A stretch of DNA of 64,000 nt, from NCBI GenBank assembly GCA_963727015.1, contig CAVSEV010000005.1:930001-994000 (forward strand), read 5' to 3'. Below the pieces are notes generated by a model. The model was not told where the DNA came from, did not search any database, and was given only the letters and a program-made list of their open reading frames with translations. The number at the start of each line of letters is the position of its first letter. Positions within the stretch are counted from its first letter, which is position 1. Below are positions 34,931-44,487 of the stretch, piece by piece. Made by a program: the position numbers and the translations under genes. Source of the stretch: DATFVJ01 sp963727015. GTDB lineage: Bacteria > Actinomycetota > Actinomycetes > Streptosporangiales > Streptosporangiaceae.

Positions 34931-36484
34931 ATGACCATGGTGCGTCCAGCCCGGAAAGGCCACCCGCGAGGCCTCTCGCCGACCACGCCAGCGCGCGGCA
35001 CATCCGAGCGACGCCTTCCCGCCAAGCCGGCGGATCGGGTAGCTGGGGAGACCGCGCCGGCAGCGTGGGGCTGGAAGCTGCCATACGCGGGCCGGGCGCC
35101 GCACGTCGGCGCGGCGCCGGAATACCAGGCCACCACCACCCAGGCCTGCGGCCTGTTCCCCTTCGTCGCCGGATCCGGCACGCCGATCACCGGCACCCCG
35201 ATCGGCCGTCACCAGCTGTGGGGCGAGGTAGTCTGCCTCGACCCGCTCGCGTGGCTGCGCGCGGGCCTGGTCACCAACCCGGGCATGTTCGTCCTCGGCC
35301 AGCCCGGCACCGGCAAATCGACGCTCGTCAAGCGGCTGGTCACCGGCGCCGTCGCCTTCGGGTCCACTGCTGTCGTTCTCGGTGACACCAAACCGGACTA
35401 CACGATGCTGACCGAGCATCTCGGCGGCCAGGTGATCCGCATCGGCCGCGGCCTGGACACGATCAACCCACTCGATACCGGCCCGCTCGGCGCCGTGCTG
35501 CGGCGGCTCTCACGAGCGCAGGCCGCCAAGCTGCGCTGGGAGGTCCGCTCCCGCCGCCTGTCGCTGCTGATGGCCCTCGCCACCCTGGTACGCGGCGCGG
35601 CGATCACCAACGCCGAGGAAGTCATCCTCGGCCGCGCCATCGACCTGCTCGACGACCGCCTCGCCGGGCAACGCCAGCCCACCGTCACCGACGTACTCGC
35701 TGTCGTCGAGCAAGGCCCGGACGTACTGCGCGCGGCGGCCCGCGCGGCCGGCTCCGGCAGGTACCACCAGCGAGTCGCCGACCTGGTGTTCACTCTCGAT
35801 CTGCTGTGCACCGGCTCGCTGGCCGGGGTATTCGACGGGCCGACCAGCACGGCGCTGGACCTTGAGGCTCCCGCCGTGTCGGTGGACATCTCCCGGGTTG
35901 GCGCGGCTGGCGACAAGCTGCTGACCGCCGCGATGCTGTGCACCTGGGCGTACGGGTTTGCCATGGTCGACGCCGCCGCCGCGCTCACGGAGCTGGGCGC
36001 CGCGCCCCGCCGCTCTTATCTGGGGGTGATGGACGAGCTGTGGCGGGCGTTGCGCGGCGCTCCCGGGCTGGTCGAATACGCCGACGCCGTGACCCGGCTG
36101 AACCGGGCCAAGGGCATGGCCAGCATCATGATCACCCACTCGCTCGCCGACCTCGACGCCCTCGCCACCGCCGAGGACCGGGCGAAGGCCCGCGGGTTCA
36201 TCGACCGTTCCGCGATCACAGTCTTGGCCGGGCTGCCGCCCCGCGAGCTGGCCCGGGTCCGCGAGATCACCCCGCTCACCGGCCCGGAGCAGGAGCTGGT
36301 CACGTCGTGGTCGGCGCCGGACTCGTGGCAGCCCGGCGCCCGCCACCCGGGCCGCGGCAAGTATTTGATCAAGGCGGGGGAGAGGCTGGGAATCCCGGTC
36401 GAACTTGCCCTGGTCGGACCCGAGCGTCAGTTGTACGACACGGACCAGGCGATCCGCCTTGATGCCGTGGGGAGCCCGGTGTGA
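34931..36484 (+). CDS. VirB4/TraC-like conjugative ATPase
   Basis: 517 residues, ATG 34931. Walker A GQPGTGKSTLVKRL at about residue 121, followed by VVLGDTKPDYTML, and Walker B YLGVMDELWRAL at about residue 360, then RAKGMASIMITHSLADLDAL and FIDRSAITVLAGLP. This is the C-terminal ATPase half of VirB4-type proteins that power the type IV channel. The N-terminal part is supplied by the SCO6880-like protein encoded just upstream. Its stop overlaps the next gene start by 4 bp. Confidence 0.88.
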   Translation: MTMVRPARKGHPRGLSPTTPARGTSERRLPAKPADRVAGETAPAAWGWKLPYAGRAPHVGAAPEYQATTTQACGLFPFVAGSGTPITGTPIGRHQLWGEVVCLDPLAWLRAGLVTNPGMFVLGQPGTGKSTLVKRLVTGAVAFGSTAVVLGDTKPDYTMLTEHLGGQVIRIGRGLDTINPLDTGPLGAVLRRLSRAQAAKLRWEVRSRRLSLLMALATLVRGAAITNAEEVILGRAIDLLDDRLAGQRQPTVTDVLAVVEQGPDVLRAAARAAGSGRYHQRVADLVFTLDLLCTGSLAGVFDGPTSTALDLEAPAVSVDISRVGAAGDKLLTAAMLCTWAYGFAMVDAAAALTELGAAPRRSYLGVMDELWRALRGAPGLVEYADAVTRLNRAKGMASIMITHSLADLDALATAEDRAKARGFIDRSAITVLAGLPPRELARVREITPLTGPEQELVTSWSAPDSWQPGARHPGRGKYLIKAGERLGIPVELALVGPERQLYDTDQAIRLDAVGSPV

Positions 36485-38403
36485 GCCGGGCGATCGGGCC
36501 GCGTGCGCCGTTCGGGGGAGGCAACGCAGCCAGCGCCTGGACGGTGCTGCTCGGCTGCTGGGGGCTGGTCGCGCTGAGCTGGCTGGTCTGGGCCGCGGCA
36601 CGGATCGCCGGCAGGCTCAGCGGCGGCGCAGCGGAGCCGTTCGGGATCAAGTTTGTCAGCGACGTCCTGTACGGCCGCACCGGGAGCGCCTGGCCCCATA
36701 CCCCCACGCCCGCCGTTGCCGCCGCCACAGCGCTGCTGGCGGCCGGGGCCGCGGCGGCCATTGCAGTGGTCTGGCGGGTCGTCGTGGCGCGCATCCCACC
36801 GCCCGCCGATCCGGTCGCCGCGCTGGCCCGCAACCCGCGGATCCGTGCGCTGACCGCGGCCGCGTCCTGCGCGTCGGCGGCCCGGCTCCGCCCATCCCTT
36901 GAGGCCGGTCGCGCGCTGGCTTCCGCAGACATCGGGCTGGTGCTTGGCGAGCTGCGGCTGCCGGCCGGCCGTGGCCCGGCTCTGTACGCGTCGTGGGAGG
37001 ACACGGTCGTGGCTTTCATGGCGCCGCGTTCAGGTAAAACGACCGCTCTAGCAGTCCCGTATGTGCTGTCCGCGCCCGGCCCCGTCGTCGCCACGTCAAA
37101 CAAGCCCGATCTGTGGGCCGCGACCGCCGCCTTGCGCGCCGAATCCGGCGCCACGGTGTGGCTGTTCGACCCGCAGCGCGTCACCCACCAGCCGCAGACA
37201 TGGTGGTGGAACCCGCTACGCCACCTGGCCACCGTCGAGCAGGCGCACCGGCTGGCCTCCCACTTCGTGATCACCGTCGAAGACGACCGGAAACGGGACC
37301 TGTGGGGACCGGCGGCGCGGCGGCTGCTGGCCGCGCTGCTGCTCGCGGCCGCCAGTTCCGCCCGGACGCTCCGGGATGTCTCCCGCTGGCTCGACGACAC
37401 CGCATCCCCAACTCCCAGCGGGCTGCTGGAAGCGGCAGGCTTCCGTGCCCTGGCGTCATCGCTGCGCGGCACCCAATACGGCGCACCCGACACCCGCGAC
37501 GGCATCTACGAAACCGCCCGCACGGCCGCGCAATGCCTGACCGACGAGCAGATCATGACCTGGGTCACCCCACCGGCCGGACACAAGATACCGGTCTTCG
37601 ACCCGGCCGCGTTCGCCTGCAGCCGCGACACCTTGTACCTGCTGAGCGAGGACCTGTCCGCGGCCGCGCCGCTGGTGGCCGCGCTCACCGACGCCACCAT
37701 CCGGGCCGCCCGGCGCGCGGCCGAACGCGCCGGCGGCCGACTCGACCCGCCGCTGCCCGTCATCTTGGATGAGGCCGCGAACATCTGCCGCATCGGCGAC
37801 CTGCCGCAGCTGTACTCCCACCTCGGCTCCCGCGGCATTGTCCCGGTCACCATCCTGCAGTCCTACGAGCAGGGCGTCACCGTCTGGGGCGAATACGGCA
37901 TGGCCGCACTCTGGGGCGCGGCCACCAAGAAACTGGTCGGCGCGGGCGTGGACTCGCCTCGGCTGACCCGCGACCTGGCTTTGCTGATCGGCCAGCACGA
38001 TGTGCCGGTCCGCTCGGCCAGCTACGGCGACGGCCGCGCCCACGAGCAGATCTCGCTACGCCGCCAGGACATCCTCGAACCCGCGGCGATCCGTGCGCTG
38101 CCGCCGGGGAGGGCGCTGTTGCTCGCCACCGGCGCGAAACCCGCGCTGATCGGGCTGCGGCCCTGGTACGCGGGGCGTTCTGCTGCCCAGATCAATGCGG
38201 CGGTCCATCGAGCGGGGGATGCGATGCGCCGCGCCGCCAACCAGGAGACCACGTCTGGGCGCCCCGTTGCGAGCGATGCGGGGTGGCCTGTGTTGACGAC
38301 CCGCCGCACAGACGATTCGCGCCACCCGAGCGACCCAATGCATGAGAAAGAAATAGGGAGCACGCCATGGCATCGTCAGTCACCGGCATCTTCGTCATCG
38401 TAG
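36481..38403 (+). CDS. VirD4/TraG-like type IV coupling protein
   Basis: 640 residues, GTG 36481. Two N-terminal transmembrane segments (about 20-42 and 78-100), then the motor domain: Walker A APRSGKTTALAVPYVL at about residue 181, the strand VVATSNKPDLW, Walker B PVILDEAANICRIGDLP at about residue 425, then GIVPVTILQSYEQG. Coupling proteins bring DNA to the type IV channel. The C-terminus overlaps the next gene by 37 bp. Confidence 0.9.
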   Translation: MSRAIGPRAPFGGGNAASAWTVLLGCWGLVALSWLVWAAARIAGRLSGGAAEPFGIKFVSDVLYGRTGSAWPHTPTPAVAAATALLAAGAAAAIAVVWRVVVARIPPPADPVAALARNPRIRALTAAASCASAARLRPSLEAGRALASADIGLVLGELRLPAGRGPALYASWEDTVVAFMAPRSGKTTALAVPYVLSAPGPVVATSNKPDLWAATAALRAESGATVWLFDPQRVTHQPQTWWWNPLRHLATVEQAHRLASHFVITVEDDRKRDLWGPAARRLLAALLLAAASSARTLRDVSRWLDDTASPTPSGLLEAAGFRALASSLRGTQYGAPDTRDGIYETARTAAQCLTDEQIMTWVTPPAGHKIPVFDPAAFACSRDTLYLLSEDLSAAAPLVAALTDATIRAARRAAERAGGRLDPPLPVILDEAANICRIGDLPQLYSHLGSRGIVPVTILQSYEQGVTVWGEYGMAALWGAATKKLVGAGVDSPRLTRDLALLIGQHDVPVRSASYGDGRAHEQISLRRQDILEPAAIRALPPGRALLLATGAKPALIGLRPWYAGRSAAQINAAVHRAGDAMRRAANQETTSGRPVASDAGWPVLTTRRTDDSRHPSDPMHEKEIGSTPWHRQSPASSSS

Positions 38404-38735
38404 TGGTGGCCGCATCGGCGGCGGTCTACCTGCTGCCGACCCTGATCGGCTTGGCGCGGCACGTGCCGCATATCGGCTCGATCGTCGCCATCAACATCCT
38501 GCTCGGCTGGACCCTGGCCGGTTGGGCAGTCGCCCTCGCCATGGCGCTGCGCTCCGCGAGCGGTCCCATGGTCCAGGTCATCAACCAAACCGTCTCGCCG
38601 CCGACCGGCCCGTACCCGTTCCCGCCTCCCGCGCCCCTGCCCCTCCCGCCGCAGCAGGCTGCACCGCCGCAGCCGCTGGACTGGTGGCCCCATCAACCTC
38701 AGCCGGGTACCGGGCATGACCGCCCCGCCAGCTGA
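38367..38735 (+). CDS. Superinfection immunity-like membrane protein
   Basis: 122 residues. Two transmembrane segments (about 5-27 and 38-60), with VYLLPTLIGLARHVPHIGSI between them and NILLGWTLAGWAVALAMAL after. This matches the Imm superinfection immunity family first known from phage T4, where it blocks DNA entry. A Pro-rich cytoplasmic tail follows (PPAPLPLPPQQ). In a conjugative element I infer a role in entry exclusion against a second copy. It overlaps both neighbours. Confidence 0.85.
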   Translation: MASSVTGIFVIVVVAASAAVYLLPTLIGLARHVPHIGSIVAINILLGWTLAGWAVALAMALRSASGPMVQVINQTVSPPTGPYPFPPPAPLPLPPQQAAPPQPLDWWPHQPQPGTGHDRPAS

Positions 38736-39179
38736 CGCCGACGAGGTGGCGGACGTCCGCCAGCCGGTCGACGCGGGCCAGCCGGAGCCAGGGGAACAGG
38801 AGCCACGCCAGCCTGTGTATCCCTCCGTCGCCGAGTGGGTGACCTATCAGTTTCTGCCCATGTTCCGCCGCCCCCTCGGCGGCGAGTTCCGCTGGTGCGC
38901 AAAATGGTGGGAACATGCCGAGGCCATCACCCGGCTGACCGCGCTTTGGCACTCCTGGGAGAAACTGCGCCTCGAACCCGCCACCGGCATGGCCACCGGC
39001 TGCGCGACCACCTCGACCACCAGCTGCCGATCCTGCTCGGCCGCACCGGCCCATTCGCCCAATGCAGCGAAGACGAGCACCTGCCACCCCGAGAGGCAAG
39101 GGCCGAGGACGCGCCCCGTGGCTGGTGGACCAGCGGCGCGCCTGCCGACGTAGCGCCGACAAGCCAGCCAGCGCGCTGA
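38716..39179 (+). pseudogene. DUF4913 protein, single frameshift
   Basis: From ATG 38716: an acidic/Pro N-terminus, then the DUF4913 core YPSVAEWVTYQFLPMFRRP, GEFRWCAKWWEHAEAITRL and LEPATGMA. At about 38990 the conserved sequence moves to another frame (LRDHLDHQLPILLGRTGPF) and runs to the stop at 39179 with a PRGWW end. Joined length is about 154 residues, normal for the family. DUF4913 genes are frequent in actinobacterial mobile elements; the function is not known. The indel may be a sequence error. Confidence 0.8.
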
Positions 39180-39448
39180 ATGTGGTGCACGAACCACACG
39201 GCCTATTGCGGGTGGAACAGGCCTGGGCGTCACAATGCGGACGCCCGTGCGTTACGTAGAGTGAGTCCGTGGCCATGCCCTGAGATCTGGGGGCACGCAT
39301 ATCGCCGACTCTGCCCCTGTCAACAGCGGTGTCGGTCGACTATGCGTCGTGCACAGAACGTTCTATTCTGGCTCCGCGCGTTCACTCGCATGGTGCGACC
39401 TCGTGTCGCAACGACACGTGAGGGACGTACCAGGCGGCCGGGAACGGG

Positions 39449-40477
39449 TTAGGGCCGCGCGGCCGCGGCCAGTGATAGCAGCAGGTTCGCTGATTCTGGG
39501 TACCAGATGTCGGAGTGCGCCCCCTCGACCCGCGTGAAGCGTCCCCGTTTGAACCGCCATGTGCAGTCGACGTTGACGATCCGGCCGGCGGCGGGATCGA
39601 TGATGAGCCGCTCGCTCGCCTGCGGAAGCCGCACGGTCTGGATCGATTCGCGTGGTGCCGTGGCGCCGCGTGCGCCCAAGCCCCGGGTGCGCTCGCCGGC
39701 CCGGTGCCACAGGCCGAGTGCCCGGTCAGCGCGGGAGAAGGTCAGCACGACCGGGCCACTGATGGCGGAGTCCGTCAGGAGCTTGGCGTACCTGTTTGCG
39801 AAGTCGTCCGGACGGGTCGCCATCTGGAAGACCAGCAGCGTGTCCACGGTGTAGGGATATCTCTTATCCGTCCACGGCCAGGCTAGGGTCGGCGCGACCG
39901 GATTGTCCGCCGCCATGATCGCCTCGCACAGGAACCGGCCGCCGAACGAGTGCCCCACGCAGTGCAGGTACTGGCCGCGACTGGTCCGCAGCGCGGGCGC
40001 CGCGGCTGATGGCGGCTTCCGCGCGGAGTTGAAGTAGCCGAGGATGTGGGCTATCACGAACTCCGCGTGGCCGTCGGTCGTCATGGCGTGGGCGCGATCC
40101 CGGATGTGGCGGTACCCCCACGGGAAGGGGTTGCTCTTGGACGGCCAGCGGATCAGTACATAGAGCGGCTTGAAGTTCCGCAGCCCTGGGTAGAATCCTT
40201 TCTCGGCCGTCGCCTGACCACGCAGCATCTCCGCCAGCATTCCGACGGAGTTGGCCGCACGCCCGGGCGTATTCTGCCAGCCATTCAGGTAGATGAAAAT
40301 ATCGGTAACATCCGGATTGACGGGAACCAGTTGCTTGAGCCGGTTGGCCAGCAGTTCCAGGCGTATCCTCTTCTTGGTCGTGAACTCAATGAATGAGCCG
40401 GACTCATCGAGGTCCAGTATGACGATCTGATCCTGCGGAGTGGGTGGAGCGGAGGCCACTTCACTCTCCCTAAGCAC
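39449..40477 (-). CDS. Alpha/beta hydrolase, third gene of CHAT operon
   Basis: 342 residues. The nucleophile elbow GHSFGG puts the catalytic Ser at about residue 177. Before it come DIFIYLNGWQNTPG and VLIRWPSKSNPFPWGYRHIR, a pattern seen in DUF900-like lipase/esterase folds. The candidate acid/His are in the C-terminal third (RVEGAHSDIWYP). GTG 40477 overlaps the CHAT gene stop. A GTG six codons later has a better AGGGAG site. No signal peptide, so it should act inside the cell. In this operon I infer a toxic or lipid-attacking effector, perhaps controlled by the CHAT protease. Confidence 0.75.
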   Translation of the reverse strand: MLRESEVASAPPTPQDQIVILDLDESGSFIEFTTKKRIRLELLANRLKQLVPVNPDVTDIFIYLNGWQNTPGRAANSVGMLAEMLRGQATAEKGFYPGLRNFKPLYVLIRWPSKSNPFPWGYRHIRDRAHAMTTDGHAEFVIAHILGYFNSARKPPSAAAPALRTSRGQYLHCVGHSFGGRFLCEAIMAADNPVAPTLAWPWTDKRYPYTVDTLLVFQMATRPDDFANRYAKLLTDSAISGPVVLTFSRADRALGLWHRAGERTRGLGARGATAPRESIQTVRLPQASERLIIDPAAGRIVNVDCTWRFKRGRFTRVEGAHSDIWYPESANLLLSLAAAARP

Positions 40478-41810
40478 GGCAGAAGTGCGAGTCGAGTCCC
40501 CGGTATAGCGACATCGCTAGGCCCAGCGGGTTCTTATACTGCGTTACCCAGGTACGCGCGAGACGCTGAAAAACGTCTCCGACGCGAACTGGTGCCGGAT
40601 TGCCAGGAAGCGCTACCTCCGGCTGGATGGCCGCGCGGAAGAAGGCGCTCGCATACGCGGCCGCGAAGGACGGTGGGATCTCTATCTGCGGGCCTAGGAG
40701 GCAGTTCGCGCCGTTCTCCATCAGCACGCTTCCGATCGAGGTATAGAAAAGTGATATCTGGCCCGCCTCACACGCGTTGATAAAGATCACCGGGTTGGTG
40801 TGCAGCGGGCTCTGTGCCAGCCAGGTAACGAAGTCGGTACTCCTGATCGCCTGCCGATCCGTCAGTCGGACCTGTGCCTGGGCCGGCCCGCTCGCCGCGG
40901 ATACGCCGATCCCGTGACAGCCGAAATACACGATATTGTCACAATAATCGGATGACTTGATCGCACTCCCAAGAGCCAGCTTCGTCTCGCGCGTGATGGT
41001 TGAATCGGCGAGCGCCTCGAACATCTCGATTACCGGTGTAACGCTAGGCGCTTCCGGGAACGTCTCGTCAAGACATCGGTCAACGTTCACCCCGGCGGTG
41101 ATCCCGGTGTTACCAATGCGAATGCATGGCTTCCACTTACGCGAGTACTTGAAGTTATGCTCCACCAAGTGCGAGTATCCCCAGAACCCCTCCCAGGGAA
41201 CCGGCAATGACACATCTTCTTCGAAAGACTCGAAGCCCTGTGGCGGTGTATATAGCAGCCACCAGGGCGCGAACAGCGAATCCGACTGTATTGTGATCAC
41301 CTGGCCAGGGTCACTTAGGATCTTCTCCAGTTCGCCGCCTATATCCTTGGCGTCCTCGTCGCCCAAGCGGAAGAGAAGCTGGAATAGGCGGTACCCGGCG
41401 GCCGCGAGAGGGCGGGCAACTTCCTGAAGCCGGGCGTCGGCATACGGGTCTGCGGACAGGTTCCAGTCGCTGTTAAACGGATGCCATTGCTCCTGGTTGC
41501 TTCCTGGTTTTGACTCGCTACGCTGAACCACATGTTCCTGCCATGCCTGCTGGATTTCGATGATCGCCGTTTCCAGAATGTCGCGCTTCAGTGTCAGCGT
41601 TCCCTGTGGCTGCCCCCCACCGACGTGCAGGTGCTTTTGCATCTCGTCGCCCAGCGCCGTTACCGTGTACGTGACCTTGCCGTATTCCTCTGAGACTTGC
41701 TCGAACCGCAAATAGATCGATCTATTCCGAATGGCATGGTCGGCCGCGGGGGCCGCCCAGCCGTTCGTGTTATCGACTACCGGCACGAGTGGTATCTCAA
41801 CCTGGCTCAT
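40470..41810 (-). CDS. CHAT-domain (caspase-like) protease
   Basis: 446 residues, ATG 41810 overlapping the upstream stop (ATGA). The N-terminal 200 residues are of unknown fold. The C-terminal CHAT domain shows the caspase-clan dyad: His299 in VYFGCHGIG and Cys347 in VIFINACEAGQ, each after a hydrophobic strand as in separase/gingipain-like CHAT proteins. The end has LAMSLYRGLDSHFC, also typical of CHAT domains. Bacterial CHAT proteases act in defence, for example cutting gasdermins or CRISPR-linked targets. The substrate here is unknown; the partners encoded on both sides are candidates. Confidence 0.85.
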   Translation of the reverse strand: MSQVEIPLVPVVDNTNGWAAPAADHAIRNRSIYLRFEQVSEEYGKVTYTVTALGDEMQKHLHVGGGQPQGTLTLKRDILETAIIEIQQAWQEHVVQRSESKPGSNQEQWHPFNSDWNLSADPYADARLQEVARPLAAAGYRLFQLLFRLGDEDAKDIGGELEKILSDPGQVITIQSDSLFAPWWLLYTPPQGFESFEEDVSLPVPWEGFWGYSHLVEHNFKYSRKWKPCIRIGNTGITAGVNVDRCLDETFPEAPSVTPVIEMFEALADSTITRETKLALGSAIKSSDYCDNIVYFGCHGIGVSAASGPAQAQVRLTDRQAIRSTDFVTWLAQSPLHTNPVIFINACEAGQISLFYTSIGSVLMENGANCLLGPQIEIPPSFAAAYASAFFRAAIQPEVALPGNPAPVRVGDVFQRLARTWVTQYKNPLGLAMSLYRGLDSHFCRA

Positions 41811-43876
41811 CGCTTCTCCGGGATCGCGCCGAACTGGACGAGGCCGGTGATCTCCTGCAAGAGCGTGGTCGGCTGGCGCTGGTAGATGGAGACAGACAAT
41901 TGGAGTGAATCTTGCTCACTGGTGACGGCGAACGATACGCTTACCGCATCTTGGGCGCCCGGGTACCGAACTTCCTGACTGGCCGGGGTGATCGTTCCGC
42001 CGTTCGTATGGGGCAAGACAATAAGCTGACCGAGAGCTTCCTGACTGCCCCCGAGTGCGGCGCCCCTTGGGTGATCCGCGGGGCCGAATGCGTCATCGGC
42101 GTCTCCTATGGAAATGGCTATAGTCGCCGTCCAGCGGCCCTTACTAAATTCCGCGTCTGCCAGCCATGCGCGGGTCCGCCGCGAGGGCTGCGAGTGGGTG
42201 ATCGAAATTCTCTGGATCATCTGCGGGACTCGCGTAACCTCGGCAGTCGCTGGCGGGGGAATTGGATCCCAGTGGGTGACGATGGCATTAGACAGTGCCC
42301 GGATATCGGCCGTCGCAATTTCATTGGTCATGATGCGCTCGTTTACGAGCCTGAGCAGCTGAGTGACTGGCGCGCGCGACATCAGCCAGCCCACCTGCAG
42401 TTCAATGCCCAGCCGGGCAGCGTTCAGCGGTGTATCGCCGAGATCTCGCAGCACCTCCAGCAGACCGCTGATATTCGGATACCAGAGATTGCCGTGATTC
42501 CACCGGCGAATCAGGCGATCGACGGCGGCTGCGGCCAAGTACCGCGTCGGCAGATTCAGTGCGGACTTAAGCAGCTCGTTCAGCAGTACACCGCGGTGCG
42601 CCGGGCTAAGGCCATCGACCTGGTCCCAGACTCCCGAGCGCTCCTCAGACAGATACGATTCCAGGACAGTCACGCCCGGGAACCCATCCAACTGCTGGCG
42701 GAGCTCCGCAACGTAATCGTCGGGTACGGTTCGCACGCCGTCCGACAATGCCGACACGCTCGGCTCTGTGAGAAGCAGGTTGTAGAAGTCAATAACGCTG
42801 GCCGGAAGCCCGTGCGCCTGCCGGGCGTCGTAGATCTGGTGACTCATGACTGCGGAGACAGGAATCATGTCGCGGGCGGCGTAATAGATGGTAGCCGCAT
42901 CGCCTAGGAGGCGCTGGAAGCCGGCGTTGTCGATAGCGGTAGTGTGCTGCCGAAGCGCGGTGAACGAGCCTTGCCGGGCCGAGGCCAGCGCGATCCAGAA
43001 GGCACGCGGGCCGCTTTCCATCTCTTCGCCCCTGAGCTTTCTGGCATCGAAGTCCGGGTACCTGGTGGCCAGGATGCGCGCGGCCCGTGGCGCTTCTTCC
43101 CCGCTGCCCTCCAGGAGCGCCACGACTGCCGCTAGGCCCGCCACGTCACCAACCTCCGACAGCGCCTGCTGGGCAGCGCTCGAGTGTGGGTCAGCGGGAT
43201 CGGCGGCTATCCCTCGCAGGTGCTTGCGGAGTCCCTCGTCGGCGAGGTTCGCGGCGATGGAGATCAGCCATGGGCGGTACAGCAACTGCGGTAGCCGCAG
43301 GCGATACCTGATGAGATGGCTCACCTCCTCCGCCAGGGCAGCGGATGGCTGCAGCAGGGTCAGTGCCCGCATTGCCTGCGCACCGATCCCGAACTCCTCG
43401 TCCTCAGCCAACGGCAGCAGGAAGCTGAGATCGTTGTCTGAGATGGGCAATTCGGATGGGCTTCCTCCCAGCGCCACGTCAAAAGATCTCATCTGATCGG
43501 AGAGCGCTCCGCCGTATCGCTGAGTTTGTAGCACTTGCTCGACAAGTGCCTCGTCCGGGGAGACGAGAAGGACGATCGAGACGTCTTGCTCCGTGAAAAC
43601 GAACTGCTCGTAAGATCCGGTCCCGAACTCAACCGACTCGCCTGGCCAAAGACTTTGTACCTGCGCCGAGATCAGCCGCAGGTGACCGGTCATGGTACGC
43701 ATGCAAACGGTCCCAGATACCTCGCGGTCCCCAAGGTTCACGCATCGCAGGGCCAAGCGATCTCCCAGGGAAAGCTGCCTATCATCCGCCGCCAGCCAGC
43801 TATCTCCCGACCTGCGCAGGAGATCAATCCGCACTCTAATCACGAGCGGCGGATCCAGGGTTCCCACCCGACTCAT
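41807..43876 (-). CDS. Large sensor/scaffold-like protein with HEAT-like repeats, first gene of CHAT operon
   Basis: About 689 residues from ATG 43876 (a TTG at 43903 is possible but lacks support; GGGGGG lies just before the ATG). The N-terminal ~115 residues are beta-rich (LGDRLALRCVNLGDREV, LWPGESVEFGTG), resembling the DUF4384-like domains often found with caspase-like proteases. Residues about 120-480 are helical with short HEAT-like repeats (AAQQALSEVGDVAGLAAVVALL, APRAARILATRYP). The C-terminal 150 residues are again beta-rich. No catalytic motif seen. I infer a recognition or scaffold subunit for the CHAT protease. No exact family recognised. Confidence 0.6.
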   Translation of the reverse strand: MSRVGTLDPPLVIRVRIDLLRRSGDSWLAADDRQLSLGDRLALRCVNLGDREVSGTVCMRTMTGHLRLISAQVQSLWPGESVEFGTGSYEQFVFTEQDVSIVLLVSPDEALVEQVLQTQRYGGALSDQMRSFDVALGGSPSELPISDNDLSFLLPLAEDEEFGIGAQAMRALTLLQPSAALAEEVSHLIRYRLRLPQLLYRPWLISIAANLADEGLRKHLRGIAADPADPHSSAAQQALSEVGDVAGLAAVVALLEGSGEEAPRAARILATRYPDFDARKLRGEEMESGPRAFWIALASARQGSFTALRQHTTAIDNAGFQRLLGDAATIYYAARDMIPVSAVMSHQIYDARQAHGLPASVIDFYNLLLTEPSVSALSDGVRTVPDDYVAELRQQLDGFPGVTVLESYLSEERSGVWDQVDGLSPAHRGVLLNELLKSALNLPTRYLAAAAVDRLIRRWNHGNLWYPNISGLLEVLRDLGDTPLNAARLGIELQVGWLMSRAPVTQLLRLVNERIMTNEIATADIRALSNAIVTHWDPIPPPATAEVTRVPQMIQRISITHSQPSRRTRAWLADAEFSKGRWTATIAISIGDADDAFGPADHPRGAALGGSQEALGQLIVLPHTNGGTITPASQEVRYPGAQDAVSVSFAVTSEQDSLQLSVSIYQRQPTTLLQEITGLVQFGAIPEKR

Positions 43877-44083
43877 GATCCCCCCATCACGGCAGATCCC
43901 CAATCTCGCTCGTGGTCTCCCCTAGGAGGAGATGTTAACCCTCGCTGCCCGCAGGAACCACCGCGCATTACGAGCCCGATCGTGTCAATCCACGGGTGTG
44001 GTAGGTGGGGCCGCACAATATCTCCCCGCTGCCCGGGGTCTGGCGTAGCGGTCAAAAGCGCGGGTCGGCCTGCGTCAATCTGG

Positions 44084-44278
44084 TCAGTTCGCGGGCCGCT
44101 TGAGGTGGGCGGCGAGAACCTGCTCGGCCCGCGCGAGCAGCTCGTGGGCGCGCTTGCCTATTGCTACCGTGTTGCCCGCGTGGTCTTCCAGCAGGTAGTC
44201 GTAAAGTGCCAGTTGCCGTCCTAGTCCTGGCTGGTGACCTCCCGCACCCGCGGCCACTGGCGTTCGGTTCAGATCTGA
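44084..44278 (-). pseudogene. Possible C-terminal gene fragment next to the insertion sequence
   Basis: About 64 codons ending at 44084 with protein-like composition (LYDYLLEDHAGNTVAIGKRA, HELLARAEQVLAAHLKRP), while upstream in the same frame it turns to low-complexity antisense of the transposase region. It looks like the remnant of a gene cut by the arrival of the IS. The remaining 43877-44083 holds no gene I can support. Low confidence. Confidence 0.25.
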
Positions 44279-44487
44279 GTGCGTTCTGGCCTGCGAGGTT
44301 ACGCCTGATCTGGGCGGGGCCCGCCGGGCCTGGTGGTCACGGATTGCAACGGACGGTTCTCCGGGGCGTTGGTCACGTTGCGTGGCTGCTGCCGGTGCCG
44401 CGGCATGGCGGGTGCCGGGGACGCGAGAGGGCCGGCTGCGGTTTCCGTGCGACACGCCTGGCCGGTTACGGGACAAACGGGTCTGAT

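Noticed and set aside
39180..39448. Small plus-strand gene between DUF4913 and the CHAT operon
   Set aside because: Cys/Arg/Trp-rich reading without ribosome site, motif or codon bias.
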